From positions 46,035 through 110,034 of the forward strand of contig NZ_NWVD01000009.1 of NCBI RefSeq assembly GCF_002374835.1: a stretch of DNA of 64,000 bases. The letters are read 5' to 3'. The stretch comes from Sphingomonas ginsenosidimutans. GTDB lineage: Bacteria; Pseudomonadota; Alphaproteobacteria; Sphingomonadales; Sphingomonadaceae. Both the position numbers and the translations under genes were made by a program. This document shows positions 37,560 to 46,632 of this stretch, one piece after another (the first letter of the stretch is position 1; each line of letters starts with the position of its first letter). The notes beneath the pieces were generated by a model, which did no database searches, was not told the origin of the DNA, and was given only the letters and a program-made list of their open reading frames with translations.

Positions 37560-39272
37560 TCAGTCGTGTCCGGTCAGCCGGTTCTGTTCGGCGCGCACCT
37601 GTTCCAGCCGCTCGCGCCGTTCCAGACGTTCGCGCCGTTCCAGACGTTCGCGGCGGCGCTTCATCGCCTCGATCAGCCATTTGGGCACGCCCAGTTCCTC
37701 GTCGGTGGCGGTGGGCGCGGGTATGTCGTGATCGACGCGGAACAGCACCGAATCGCTGCCCTGCGCGCGCCAGATCGGCACGAGCCCGACGGTGTAGCGC
37801 GGGTTGTAGGCCGGCGGACGGATCAGCCAGACATAGTCGAAGGCGTCACGCGGGAAGCGCGCCAGCGCATAATTGACCGGACGCCACCATTCGCGCGCGC
37901 ATTTCACCTCGGTCACGATCTGCGTCGGGTCGTGCGCAAAGCCGCCCGCTGCGCGATAGCGGACGGTCAGCAGCTGTGCGCCCGCCATCGACCATTGATC
38001 GTCGGTATAGGCCATGCGCCGTTCCAGCGCGATCGCGGGCAGGTGCTCCAGCCGCGACATGCGCCAGGCATTGTGGCAGTTATGCCCGACGAAACCGATC
38101 ACCTTCGCCCCAACGGGCAGGTGCGGCAGCGCGGCCAGTTCGGTGTCGTAATCGCGATCGAACTGCCAGTAGCTGATCGTCGTGCCACCCAGCCGGACCA
38201 GGAAGAACGCCAGCCCCAGCCCCGCCAGGATCGCGCCGTGGCGGATCGTCGTGCCAGGTTTCGGCCGGATCGCGATGATCGCGACCGCGATCATGTACGG
38301 CGCCATGCGCATGTCGGCATAGGCCGATCCGAACACGATCCGCGGCAACACGACATAGACCGCTAGCATGAACAGCGCCGACAGCCCCAGGTGCCGTGAA
38401 TAGCCGATCCGCGGATCGCGCAGCGCCTTGAACAGGACGAGGTAGATGACCGCCATGCTGGCGACGTCGAACCACAGCCAGCGATCGCGCAGCGCCATCA
38501 GCACCCAGGCGATCTTGGTGCGCCAGTAGAAGAAGTCGGCGGTCTGCCCGGTGACGTCATCGCCCGATCGCCACGCGATCATCAGCAGCATCGGCAGCGC
38601 GAGCGGGACGCAGCCCAGCCCGGCGCGCACCCATGCCGCCAGCCAGTGACCCGCGCCGCGATCGACGCGCCGGTCGTGCTGGCGGATCAACTCGCTGGAA
38701 AAGGCCAGCACGCCCAGCACGCCCCAGCCGAACGTGTGGCAAACCCACAGCAGGCACGACAACGGCACGAACAGCGCGGCGCGCAGGCCGATCCGCCCCT
38801 GCCGCGCCATCCGCACCCACAGCGCGAACAGGCACAGCGCCAGCCCCATCGACAGCGCGAAATTCACGAAGCCGAACTGGAACGGATAGCTGTACGCCAG
38901 CGGCAGCGCGAACAGCGCGGTCGGCGGGATGCGCCCGTGCACCTCGCGCGCGATCCACAGCAGACCCGCCACCGTCAGCAGCGGGATCGCCATCACGATC
39001 AACTTCACCGCCGGTTCCAGCCCGATCAGCGGCGCCAGCGGCTCGATCAGCAGATCGACGCCGAGGTTACCGATCAGCGACCATTGGAAGCGGAACCAGT
39101 CGTCGAACCACGGATACAGATCACGGTCGAGCTGGACGCGATAGCGCCCCATATGCCCCGGCAGGTCGACGATCGGCGGAATGTCCGGCCAGATGAGCGG
39201 CACGCACGCCGCCAGCGCGGCCGCGACCACGAACCAGCGCGTCTGCCACCAATGGAGCCGCTCCCCCTGCAT
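37560..39272 (-). CDS. Polytopic membrane protein with a repetitive charged C-terminal tail
   Basis: A 570-residue integral membrane protein with roughly ten helices. The first is WFVVAAALAACVPLIWP. IVDLPGHMGRYRVQLDRD in the first loop has the conserved Asp typical of GT-C-fold sugar transferases or related lipid-linked enzymes. The last 60 residues are cytoplasmic, charged and repetitive (three RRERLE-like units encoded by an 18-bp DNA repeat). I do not recognise a named family; a GT-C-like glycosyltransferase is a reasonable guess. It is the last of three minus-strand genes, ten bases after the previous one. Confidence 0.65.
   Translation of the reverse strand: MQGERLHWWQTRWFVVAAALAACVPLIWPDIPPIVDLPGHMGRYRVQLDRDLYPWFDDWFRFQWSLIGNLGVDLLIEPLAPLIGLEPAVKLIVMAIPLLTVAGLLWIAREVHGRIPPTALFALPLAYSYPFQFGFVNFALSMGLALCLFALWVRMARQGRIGLRAALFVPLSCLLWVCHTFGWGVLGVLAFSSELIRQHDRRVDRGAGHWLAAWVRAGLGCVPLALPMLLMIAWRSGDDVTGQTADFFYWRTKIAWVLMALRDRWLWFDVASMAVIYLVLFKALRDPRIGYSRHLGLSALFMLAVYVVLPRIVFGSAYADMRMAPYMIAVAIIAIRPKPGTTIRHGAILAGLGLAFFLVRLGGTTISYWQFDRDYDTELAALPHLPVGAKVIGFVGHNCHNAWRMSRLEHLPAIALERRMAYTDDQWSMAGAQLLTVRYRAAGGFAHDPTQIVTEVKCAREWWRPVNYALARFPRDAFDYVWLIRPPAYNPRYTVGLVPIWRAQGSDSVLFRVDHDIPAPTATDEELGVPKWLIEAMKRRRERLERRERLERRERLEQVRAEQNRLTGHD
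37601..37654. repeat. Three tandem 18-bp units in coding sequence
   Basis: Three head-to-tail 18-bp units based on GTTCCAGACGTTCGCGCC occur within the 3' end of the membrane-protein gene and keep its frame. Units 2 and 3 (37619-37636 and 37637-37654) are near identical; the first is diverged. They encode the RRERLE repeats of the C-terminal tail. Confidence 0.85.
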
Positions 39273-39282
39273 CCGCAGCGCC

Positions 39283-41076
39283 TTAGGGGTTCGCGGGCGG
39301 TCCCTGCAAGGGGCGGATGACGCGCCACGCCAGCGCCGGCCCCTTCACCGGCACCGGGCGCAGCCATGCGATGCGCTCGCCACGCTCCAGCCGCGCCCAT
39401 AATCCGTTGGGGGCGACAGTGCGGTACAGTTCCATTTCGTTCATGCCGGGACAGGCGACGAGGTATTCGGCGCGGGTCGCCAGCACGATCGCCCGCGCGT
39501 CGCCGGGCGCGGCGGTGAAGCCGTGGATGACAATGTCGATCGCCGCCGCGCCGCGGTGGTAGCCACCCGCGATCGCACGGTGCGGGGTCGCCGCCAGCAG
39601 CGCAGGGGTGGCGTCGATCGGCGCGAACAGCGTTGCGGTCGGCAGTGCGCCGACGGTGGCGATGTCGGCGGCATTGGCGCAAGGGCGGCGATGCGACGCC
39701 AGCCCCGCCTCCGCCGCCGCCCCCTTCGTACCCGCGACCAGCGTCAGGAGCGAGGCGATCTGGCCTGGGGAGGCGAGCAGGAACGCGCCCACCGTCGCCA
39801 TGATCCGCGGGCCGGCATGTTCGATCGCGCGCGCGCGGGTCAGCAGCGCCAGCAGCAGCGTGGCCGCGCCGGGCACCGCCAGCGCATTGGCGGTGCCGCC
39901 CGCGCGATTGACCATGATCGCGATCGCGAAGGCCGCGCCCTGCAACGCGATCAGCAGCGTCCAGCGCGCGCGCGCGTCGGGGTCGACCGTCAGCGCGCGG
40001 GCACGCACCGCCCCGATCAGCCCCATCACCGGCAGGCCGATGGTGACCGCGGCCCAGTCGATTTCCTGTTCCCACAGCGGCCGACCTTCCAGGACCAGCA
40101 CATACCAGTAGCGGAATACCCGCGGTGGCAACGTCGCGAACGGTCCCGACAGGCAGGCGGGCGATAGCCACGCGACCGCCCCGGCCGCCAGCGCGCCGCC
40201 CAGTGCGAGCGCCGCCAGCCGCGCGGCAAGGCCCAGACGCGCCACCGCCAGCGCCAGCAGCACCCCGGCCGCCGCGCCGCCCAGCGCCGCGATCCACCCC
40301 GGCGCCATGGCATCGCACGCGGGCGCCCACATCGCCGGGCCGCGCGTCGCCGCCTGCAACAGCGCGGCGGTGACGAACAGCGCCGCCGCCAGCGCGGGCG
40401 CGCGCGCGTCGACGGGGCGCCACGCCCAGACCAGCACCGCGATCCCCGCGACCGCCGCCGCGATCGGCAATCCCTCCAGCGAGATCGTCAGCAACGCGCC
40501 CAGCGCCGCGCCCGCCAGCGCACCGGTGCGCCACGACGGCGCGGCCAGCAGCGCGCGTACCGCCACCAGCGTCAGCACGATCTGCCAGCCGTGATGGTCG
40601 ATGCGCAGCGGGCGCATCTGCGCCAGCAGCGGCGGGGCGAAGGCGACCATCAGCACCGCCAGCGGCACCGGCGCCATCCCGGCGACACGGCCCGTGATCG
40701 ACGCGATCAGCGCCATCGTGGCCAGCAGCGTCAGCATCGGCACCAACACCGCCGCGACATGATCCGCGGCGCCGGCGCCCAGCAGCGGGCGCAGCGCGAG
40801 GATCGTCGCGGCCAGCGGGATATCGACCAGCCGTGACCAGTGCATCGGGAAATCGCCGCCGTTCAGCCGATGCTGCGCAACGTCGAACCAGCCTTGTCCG
40901 GCCAGCCAGTCGCGCACCTCGATCATGCGCATCGCATCGTCGGCATCGGGAAAGCGCAGCGCCGCGATATCGGGCGCGCTGATCGCCAGCAGGATCAGGA
41001 CGGTGAACAGCCACCCGCCCAGCACCGCCGCGACGAAACGGCGGCGATCGGACGGCGCGGGGGTGTCGGTGGGCAC
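39283..41076 (-). CDS. Polytopic membrane protein, probable GT-C-fold glycosyltransferase
   Basis: A 597-residue protein with about twelve hydrophobic helices, starting with FVAAVLGGWLFTVLILLAIS. The first periplasmic loop has FPDADDAMRMIEVRDWLAGQGWFDVAQHRLN, an acidic motif like the catalytic Asp loop of GT-C oligosaccharyl or lipid-linked sugar transferases, followed by HWSRLVDIPLAA and MRPLRIDHHGWQ. A short soluble domain ends it (AEYLVACPGMNEMELYRTV). The start is taken as GTG 41076, 23 bases after the upstream stop; the upstream extension is low-quality Arg-rich sequence. The specific substrate is unknown. Confidence 0.65.
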   Translation of the reverse strand: MPTDTPAPSDRRRFVAAVLGGWLFTVLILLAISAPDIAALRFPDADDAMRMIEVRDWLAGQGWFDVAQHRLNGGDFPMHWSRLVDIPLAATILALRPLLGAGAADHVAAVLVPMLTLLATMALIASITGRVAGMAPVPLAVLMVAFAPPLLAQMRPLRIDHHGWQIVLTLVAVRALLAAPSWRTGALAGAALGALLTISLEGLPIAAAVAGIAVLVWAWRPVDARAPALAAALFVTAALLQAATRGPAMWAPACDAMAPGWIAALGGAAAGVLLALAVARLGLAARLAALALGGALAAGAVAWLSPACLSGPFATLPPRVFRYWYVLVLEGRPLWEQEIDWAAVTIGLPVMGLIGAVRARALTVDPDARARWTLLIALQGAAFAIAIMVNRAGGTANALAVPGAATLLLALLTRARAIEHAGPRIMATVGAFLLASPGQIASLLTLVAGTKGAAAEAGLASHRRPCANAADIATVGALPTATLFAPIDATPALLAATPHRAIAGGYHRGAAAIDIVIHGFTAAPGDARAIVLATRAEYLVACPGMNEMELYRTVAPNGLWARLERGERIAWLRPVPVKGPALAWRVIRPLQGPPANP

Positions 41077-41099
41077 GGGTATCGACCTGCCGCGGCGGC

Positions 41100-42611
41100 T
41101 CAGGCCGCCTTCAGCCGGCCCGGCACCTGCCGCACGCTGGCGAGCGCGGCGGCTTCGCCCTCGCTGCCGCTTTCGTGATATTCGGCATCCTCGTTCACCC
41201 CCCAGATATCGTAGACGCGCGCGCCGGACTGGATGTTGCGGACGGTCAGCATCGCGGTCATCATCGCGTGATCCTGGTTGTTGTAGCGGTGCATGCCGTT
41301 GCGCCCGACGCAATGCAGCGACGGATAGCGCGCCTCCAGTTCGCGGCGCAGCATGTCGACGTTCTGGGCGTAATCCTCATCATAGACGGGATAGGCCTTT
41401 TCCTGGCGCACCACCGCGCCGCCCTCGACATGCGCGGGGTCGCACAGCCCCAGCGCGGCCATCTCGGCGGTGGCCAGCGCGATCAGCTCCTCGTCGCTGG
41501 ACGACCACAGGCCGTCGCCCTCGAAGCAGAAATATTCCAGACCGACGCACGCGATCGCCGGATCGGGGACCATTTCGGGCGACCAGGAACGGAAGTTCTG
41601 GATGCGGCCGACCTTCACCTTGGGATCGTGGATGTAGATCCAGTTGTCCGGGAACAGATCGGGCGAGCGGATCATCAGCGCGACGGTCAGGAAATCGCGA
41701 TACTTGAGGTTCGCGGCCTCCGGCAGCGTCGCGGGTAGCGGGTGCAGCCGGCTGGCCAGTTCGCGCATCGGCGCGGAGGAGATGACGTGCGCGGCGTTGA
41801 TCGCCATACCCGCATCGCCGTGCGTCGCCGCGACGGTCCACCGCTGCGTCGCGGCGTTGAAGGTCAGCTGGCGCAGCGCGTGCCCCATCAGCACCTGTCC
41901 GCCGCGCTCCACGATCCGGTCGCGCGCGGCATCCCACATCATCCCCGGCCCCAGCCGCGGGTAGCGGAAGCTTTCCAGCAGCGTCTTGGTCTGCATTCCG
42001 TCGTTGGGCACCTTGTTCAGCCCCAGCGACCGCTTCAGCCCGTCGACCACCGCGCCCCACAGCGACAGCCCCTTGATCCGCTGCGCCGCCCAGTCGGCGC
42101 TCATTGCGTCGCAGGGCATGCCCCACACCTTCTCGGTATAGGTCTTGAAGAAGATCGAATAGAGCTTCCGGCCGAAGGCGTTGACGGTCCAGTCCTCGAA
42201 GCTCTTCACGTTGCGGGCGGGCAGGAGCTTGGCCTTGGCGAAGCTCATCATGCACAGGGCCGAGCGCAGGATGCCGAGGTTGCCCAGCGCCTCGAACGCG
42301 CGCAGCGGATAGCTGTAGAACTTGCCCTCGTAATAGATGCGGCTCATCCGCGGGCGTTCGATGAAATCGTCGGGCAGTATCTCGTTCCAGAGGTCAACGA
42401 CCTCCTTCGACCGCGAGAAGAAGCGGTGCCCGCCGATGTCGAAGCGGAAGCCGTCGTGTTCGACGGTGCGGCTGATCCCGCCGACGTATACGGGATCCTT
42501 CTCGATGATCGCCACCGAATAGCCGGCCTTGGTCAGCAGATAGCCGGCGGTCAGGCCCGCCGGCCCCGCGCCGATGATCGCGACGTCCACCACCGCGCCG
42601 TCTTTCGCCAT
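41100..42611 (-). CDS. FAD/NAD(P)-dependent oxidoreductase, UDP-galactopyranose mutase-like
   Basis: A 503-residue flavoprotein. The N-terminus is a Rossmann dinucleotide-binding loop (VAIIGAGPAGLTAGYLLTKAGYSVAIIEKD), followed by GGISRTVEHDGFRFDIGGHRFF, a motif shared by protoporphyrinogen-oxidase-like and UDP-galactopyranose-mutase-like enzymes. The C-terminal FAD contact is LHCVGRNGMHRYNNQDHAMMTAML. Such enzymes act on sugars or lipids in envelope pathways. It is the first gene of a three-gene operon with two large polytopic proteins, suggesting cell-surface glycan work. The exact reaction cannot be assigned. Confidence 0.75.
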   Translation of the reverse strand: MAKDGAVVDVAIIGAGPAGLTAGYLLTKAGYSVAIIEKDPVYVGGISRTVEHDGFRFDIGGHRFFSRSKEVVDLWNEILPDDFIERPRMSRIYYEGKFYSYPLRAFEALGNLGILRSALCMMSFAKAKLLPARNVKSFEDWTVNAFGRKLYSIFFKTYTEKVWGMPCDAMSADWAAQRIKGLSLWGAVVDGLKRSLGLNKVPNDGMQTKTLLESFRYPRLGPGMMWDAARDRIVERGGQVLMGHALRQLTFNAATQRWTVAATHGDAGMAINAAHVISSAPMRELASRLHPLPATLPEAANLKYRDFLTVALMIRSPDLFPDNWIYIHDPKVKVGRIQNFRSWSPEMVPDPAIACVGLEYFCFEGDGLWSSSDEELIALATAEMAALGLCDPAHVEGGAVVRQEKAYPVYDEDYAQNVDMLRRELEARYPSLHCVGRNGMHRYNNQDHAMMTAMLTVRNIQSGARVYDIWGVNEDAEYHESGSEGEAAALASVRQVPGRLKAA

Positions 42612-42752
42612 CCGTCGTTCCCGCCCTTCGCCGGCTGCGCCCGATCGCGCAGGGTTCGCCGCCGGACATGCCGCAGGATGGTTGACGAACCGTTAAGACC
42701 CCCGCCGCGCGACGGTGGCCAGCGGGCGCGCGGCTGTTCTATAGGGGCCGGC

Positions 42753-45176
42753 ATGCGGGCGATGCGATACAGGCTGACGGCGGCACTGGCCGCGACCTCC
42801 CTTGCCACCGCGGTCCCGCTGGCGGTGCGCGCGCAGCAGGCGAGCAACAGCTTCGACCTGGCCGGACCGCCGCTGACCATGACGGTGACGCGCGGCGAGG
42901 CCACGCTGCCGATCGGGCAGGTGCCGGGCCTGCGCGCGGGCGACAAGCTGGTGCTGAAGGCCGACCTGCCCGCCGATCAGGCGGCGCGCTACGTCCTCAT
43001 CCTCGTCTTCCTGCGCGGGGCGACCAATCCGCCGCCCAAGAACTGGTTCTTCCGCGCCGACACCTGGGTACCGAAAAAGGGGACGATCACCGCCACCGTG
43101 CCGGAGGGCGCGGAACAGGCGATCGCGCTGCTCGCCCCCGAAACCGGCGGCGATTACGGCGCGGTGGTGCAGGCGGTGCGCGGGCGGCCGGGCGTGTTCG
43201 TGCGCGCCGCGCAGGACCTGTTCCAGGCATCGCTGGACCGTGCGCGGTTCGACGCCTTCGTCGCCGGGATCGCGCGTGCGGAGGAAGCATCGACCGAGCG
43301 GCTGGAGCCGGTGTCGACCGCGCTGGCGGGATCGCTGGCGATCCGGCTGGACGCCGCCTGCCTGTCGCGCCCGCGCGCGCTGCAGGCCGCCTGCCTGACG
43401 CAGAACCGCGAGGGGATGGTGCTGCAGACCGGCGGCGGCGCGTCGCTGGCCGAGACGATCGGCGGCACGACGACGCAATTCGCCTACAGCCTGGCCGCGA
43501 CCAAGGAAGCGGGCGCGGGGCTGTACAGCCCGTACATCTCGCTGGCGCGCGATTTCGCGCGGCTGTTCGGCGTGTTCCGCAGCGCCAGCTACCAATATGC
43601 GCCCGCGCTGGCGGTCAGCCATGGCGACCGGATGCGGTTGCAGCTCAACAACCCGCCATCGTTCCAGAACCCCAAGTCGGTGCTGGTCGTCCCGCTGCCG
43701 GCGATCGGCGCGGGCGCCCCGCCGACGCTGCGCGCGGGGACCAGGGATCCGCTGTGCCTGCTGCGCCCGGGACAGGTGCTGCCGCTGGAGGATGCACCGC
43801 TGGTGTTCGCCACCGATTATGCGCGCGACCTGTCGCTGCGGCTGACGCTGGCGGACGGCAAGACGATGGACATGCCGGTCACCGCCGATGCGGCGCGCGG
43901 CGGGCTGGTGGTGACTATCGACACCGCGCGGCTGGGGCAGCAGGCGATCGGCGAGGCGGTGCTGACCGGGCGCTGGGGCTTCGACACGTTCACCGGCCCG
44001 CGCTTCCTGCTCCAGAACGGCGCACCGACCGCCTGGGCGCCCAAGCCCGACAATGCGGTGGTGGTCGGGCGCGACACGCCGCTGACGCTGCAGGGCGGGG
44101 CGGCATCGTGCGTCGAACAGGTGTCGCTGCGCGACCGCGCCGGCGCGGTGAAGGCGGTGGCGTGGAAGGCGAGCGGCGCGGACGAGATCACCGCCACGCT
44201 GCCGCTGTCGCGCACCCGCGCGGGCGAACTGACGCTGCTGGTCGCGCAATATGGCAATGCCGCCCCCGTGGCGCTGACGCTGAAGGGGCAGAGCGAGGCG
44301 AGCCGGCTGGAGGGGTTCACGCTCTATACCGGCGACAAGGACGGGCGGCTGGTTGGCGCGCGGCTGGACCAGGTCGCCAAGCTGGAGGTCGCCGGGCTGA
44401 CGTTCGTCCCCGGCGCGCTGACCCGCGATCCGGGCGGCGGCGACCGCATGGTGTTGACCACCGACGGCGCGACCGAGACGGTGGCGCTGGGCATATCCGA
44501 CGCCAAAGTGACGCTGGCGGACGGGCGCACGACGACGGTGCGCGCGACGATCACCCCGCCGCGCCCGCGCGTGGAGCTGATCAGCCGCAACGTCGATCCC
44601 CCCGCCCCGGCGCCCGGCGACGCGGCGCTGCCGCTGACGCTGCCCGACAACGTCCTGTCGCAGGATGCGCGGCTGACCTTTTCGGCGCGCGCGGTGAACA
44701 CGCGGCTGAGCGCGGCGGACGCGATCGAGGTGGCGACCGCCGATGACAGCGCCAGCGCGAAGCTGACCGTCGCGGGCGGCGGGTTGCAACTGCTGGGCGG
44801 CGACGTGGCGGTGGCGACGCTGTCGCCGCGCGCGCTGCTGGGGGTGGGCGCGGTCGGCGCGATCAAGATGCGGCTGGTGCAGGGCGACCTGGCGGGCGAA
44901 TGGCAGCCGCTGGCGCGGGTCGTGCGCTTGCCGCGGATCACCGCCGTCGCCTGCCCCGCCGCGACGGGCGCGTGCACGCTGACCGGGGAGCAATTGTTCC
45001 TGATCGCCGGCGTCGCGGCGGAGGCCGATCCGGCCAAGGCGCAGGCGGTGCCGCTGGGCTTCGTCGGCGAGAAGCTGGACGTGCCGCACCCCGCGAACGG
45101 CGCGCTGTTCCTGAAGCTGCACGACGCGCCCGGCGACATGGTGCGGGTGACGGTGCCGACGAAGCGGGGGAAGTAG
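42753..45176 (+). CDS. Exported protein of unknown function
   Basis: An 807-residue protein with a signal peptide (RYRLTAALAATSLATAVPLAVRA, cleavage after about residue 26). The rest is Ala-, Gly- and Thr-rich and looks beta-structured. It has repeated stretches such as GDKLVLKADLPADQAARYVLILVFL and regularly spaced charged strands, plus four to six Cys that could pair in the periplasm (AACLSRPRALQAACL, SCVEQV, CPAATGACTL). No catalytic motif is recognised. The opposite strand is also open over most of this length, but the signal peptide and codon pattern favour this strand. It is divergent from the envelope operon. Confidence 0.65.
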   Translation: MRAMRYRLTAALAATSLATAVPLAVRAQQASNSFDLAGPPLTMTVTRGEATLPIGQVPGLRAGDKLVLKADLPADQAARYVLILVFLRGATNPPPKNWFFRADTWVPKKGTITATVPEGAEQAIALLAPETGGDYGAVVQAVRGRPGVFVRAAQDLFQASLDRARFDAFVAGIARAEEASTERLEPVSTALAGSLAIRLDAACLSRPRALQAACLTQNREGMVLQTGGGASLAETIGGTTTQFAYSLAATKEAGAGLYSPYISLARDFARLFGVFRSASYQYAPALAVSHGDRMRLQLNNPPSFQNPKSVLVVPLPAIGAGAPPTLRAGTRDPLCLLRPGQVLPLEDAPLVFATDYARDLSLRLTLADGKTMDMPVTADAARGGLVVTIDTARLGQQAIGEAVLTGRWGFDTFTGPRFLLQNGAPTAWAPKPDNAVVVGRDTPLTLQGGAASCVEQVSLRDRAGAVKAVAWKASGADEITATLPLSRTRAGELTLLVAQYGNAAPVALTLKGQSEASRLEGFTLYTGDKDGRLVGARLDQVAKLEVAGLTFVPGALTRDPGGGDRMVLTTDGATETVALGISDAKVTLADGRTTTVRATITPPRPRVELISRNVDPPAPAPGDAALPLTLPDNVLSQDARLTFSARAVNTRLSAADAIEVATADDSASAKLTVAGGGLQLLGGDVAVATLSPRALLGVGAVGAIKMRLVQGDLAGEWQPLARVVRLPRITAVACPAATGACTLTGEQLFLIAGVAAEADPAKAQAVPLGFVGEKLDVPHPANGALFLKLHDAPGDMVRVTVPTKRGK

Positions 45177-45271
45177 CGGGGTTACGCCGGGTGCGGTTCG
45201 CGATCTTCGCGACCGTCACGCGGCGTCCCCCGCACGGGCCGTCACCGTGTCCCCACCAAACCCGCCCGCGC

Positions 45272-46516
45272 TTACCGGTCGCGGCGGCCCAGCAGGCGCA
45301 GGCGCAGCGCGTTCAGCTTGATGAAGCCGGCGGCGTCGCGCTGGTCGTAGGCGCCCTGATCGTCCTCGAACGTCACGACCTTCTCCGAATAGAGCGAGTG
45401 CGGCGACTTGCGGCCGGTGACGATGACATTGCCCTTGTAGAGCTTGAGCCGGACGGTGCCCGACACCTTTTCCTGGCTGTGGTCGACCGCGGCCTGCAGC
45501 ATCTCGCGCTCGGGCGAGAACCAGAAGCCGTTGTAGACCAGTTCGGCATAGCGGGGCGCGAGTTCGTCCTTCAGGTGCGCGGCGCCGCGATCGAGCGTGA
45601 TCTGCTCGATCCCGCGATGCGCCAGCGCGTAGATGGTGCCGCCGGGCGTCTCGTACATGCCGCGGCTCTTCATGCCGACGAAGCGGTTCTCGACCAGGTC
45701 GAGCCGGCCGATCCCGTGCTTGCGGCCCAGGTCGTTGAGCTTCGCCAGCAGCGTCGCGGGCGAGAGCGCCTCGCCGTCGAGCGCGACGCCGTCGCCGCGC
45801 TCGAAATCGATCGTGATCGTCTCCGGCTGGTCGGGCGCGTCCTCCGGATTGACGGTGCGCGAATAGACGTAGTCGGGCACCTCGTCCCACGGATCTTCCA
45901 GCACCTTGCCCTCCGACGAGGTGTGGAGGAGGTTGGCGTCGGTGGAGAAGGGCGCTTCGCCACGCTTGTCCTTGCTCACCGGGATCTGGTGCGATTCGGC
46001 GAACTCGATCAGCTTCGTGCGGCTGGTCAGGTCCCATTCGCGCCACGGCGCGATCACCTTGATATCCGGGTTGAGCGCATAATAGCCCAGTTCGAAGCGG
46101 ACCTGGTCGTTGCCCTTGCCGGTCGCGCCGTGGCTGACCGCGTCGGCGCCGACTTGTCTCGCGATCTCGATCTGGCGCTTGGCGATCAGCGGGCGCGCGA
46201 TCGAGGTGCCGAGCAGGTACAGCCCCTCGTACAGCGCGTTCGCGCGCATCATCGGGAAGACGTAGTCCTTCACGAATTCCTCGCGCAGGTCGTCGATGAA
46301 GATATGCTCGGGCTTGATCCCCATCAGCTCGGCCTTGGCGCGCGCGGGTTCCAGCTCCTCGCCCTGCCCCAGATCGGCGGTGAAGGTGACCACCTCGCAA
46401 CCATATTCGGTCTGGAGCCATTTCAGGATCACGCTGGTGTCCAGCCCCCCGGAATAGGCAAGAACGACCCGGTTGATGCCGGCCTCGCCGGTTGGACGCT
46501 TGATCTGATCGGTCAT
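45272..46516 (-). CDS. argG: Argininosuccinate synthase
   Basis: A 414-residue enzyme joining citrulline and aspartate with ATP in arginine biosynthesis. The PP-loop is [17 protein letters not shown], followed by [60 protein letters not shown] and [25 protein letters not shown]. The ATG at 46516 has the Shine-Dalgarno AGGAAG seven bases upstream. It is divergent from the S46 peptidase gene. The length and motifs are complete. Confidence 0.97.
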   Translation of the reverse strand: MTDQIKRPTGEAGINRVVLAYSGGLDTSVILKWLQTEYGCEVVTFTADLGQGEELEPARAKAELMGIKPEHIFIDDLREEFVKDYVFPMMRANALYEGLYLLGTSIARPLIAKRQIEIARQVGADAVSHGATGKGNDQVRFELGYYALNPDIKVIAPWREWDLTSRTKLIEFAESHQIPVSKDKRGEAPFSTDANLLHTSSEGKVLEDPWDEVPDYVYSRTVNPEDAPDQPETITIDFERGDGVALDGEALSPATLLAKLNDLGRKHGIGRLDLVENRFVGMKSRGMYETPGGTIYALAHRGIEQITLDRGAAHLKDELAPRYAELVYNGFWFSPEREMLQAAVDHSQEKVSGTVRLKLYKGNVIVTGRKSPHSLYSEKVVTFEDDQGAYDQRDAAGFIKLNALRLRLLGRRDR

Positions 46517-46632
46517 GGGGCAGCTTCCTTTCGCGCGCGCCGCTACGCGCTCACGCTCGCAAGGGCAACCATCTTGCCGATGCAGGCGTAGTGGCGCACA
46601 AGCCGACGTAACAAAATTACATAGGGGTTGTG

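Noticed and set aside
37601..37654. CRISPR-like array
   Set aside because: The three 18-bp units are adjacent without spacers and lie in frame inside a coding sequence.
42693..45122. An 809-codon open frame opposite the 807-residue exported protein
   Set aside because: It has no signal peptide or domain and a composition typical of antisense translation. The plus strand has a clean signal peptide and a plausible start.
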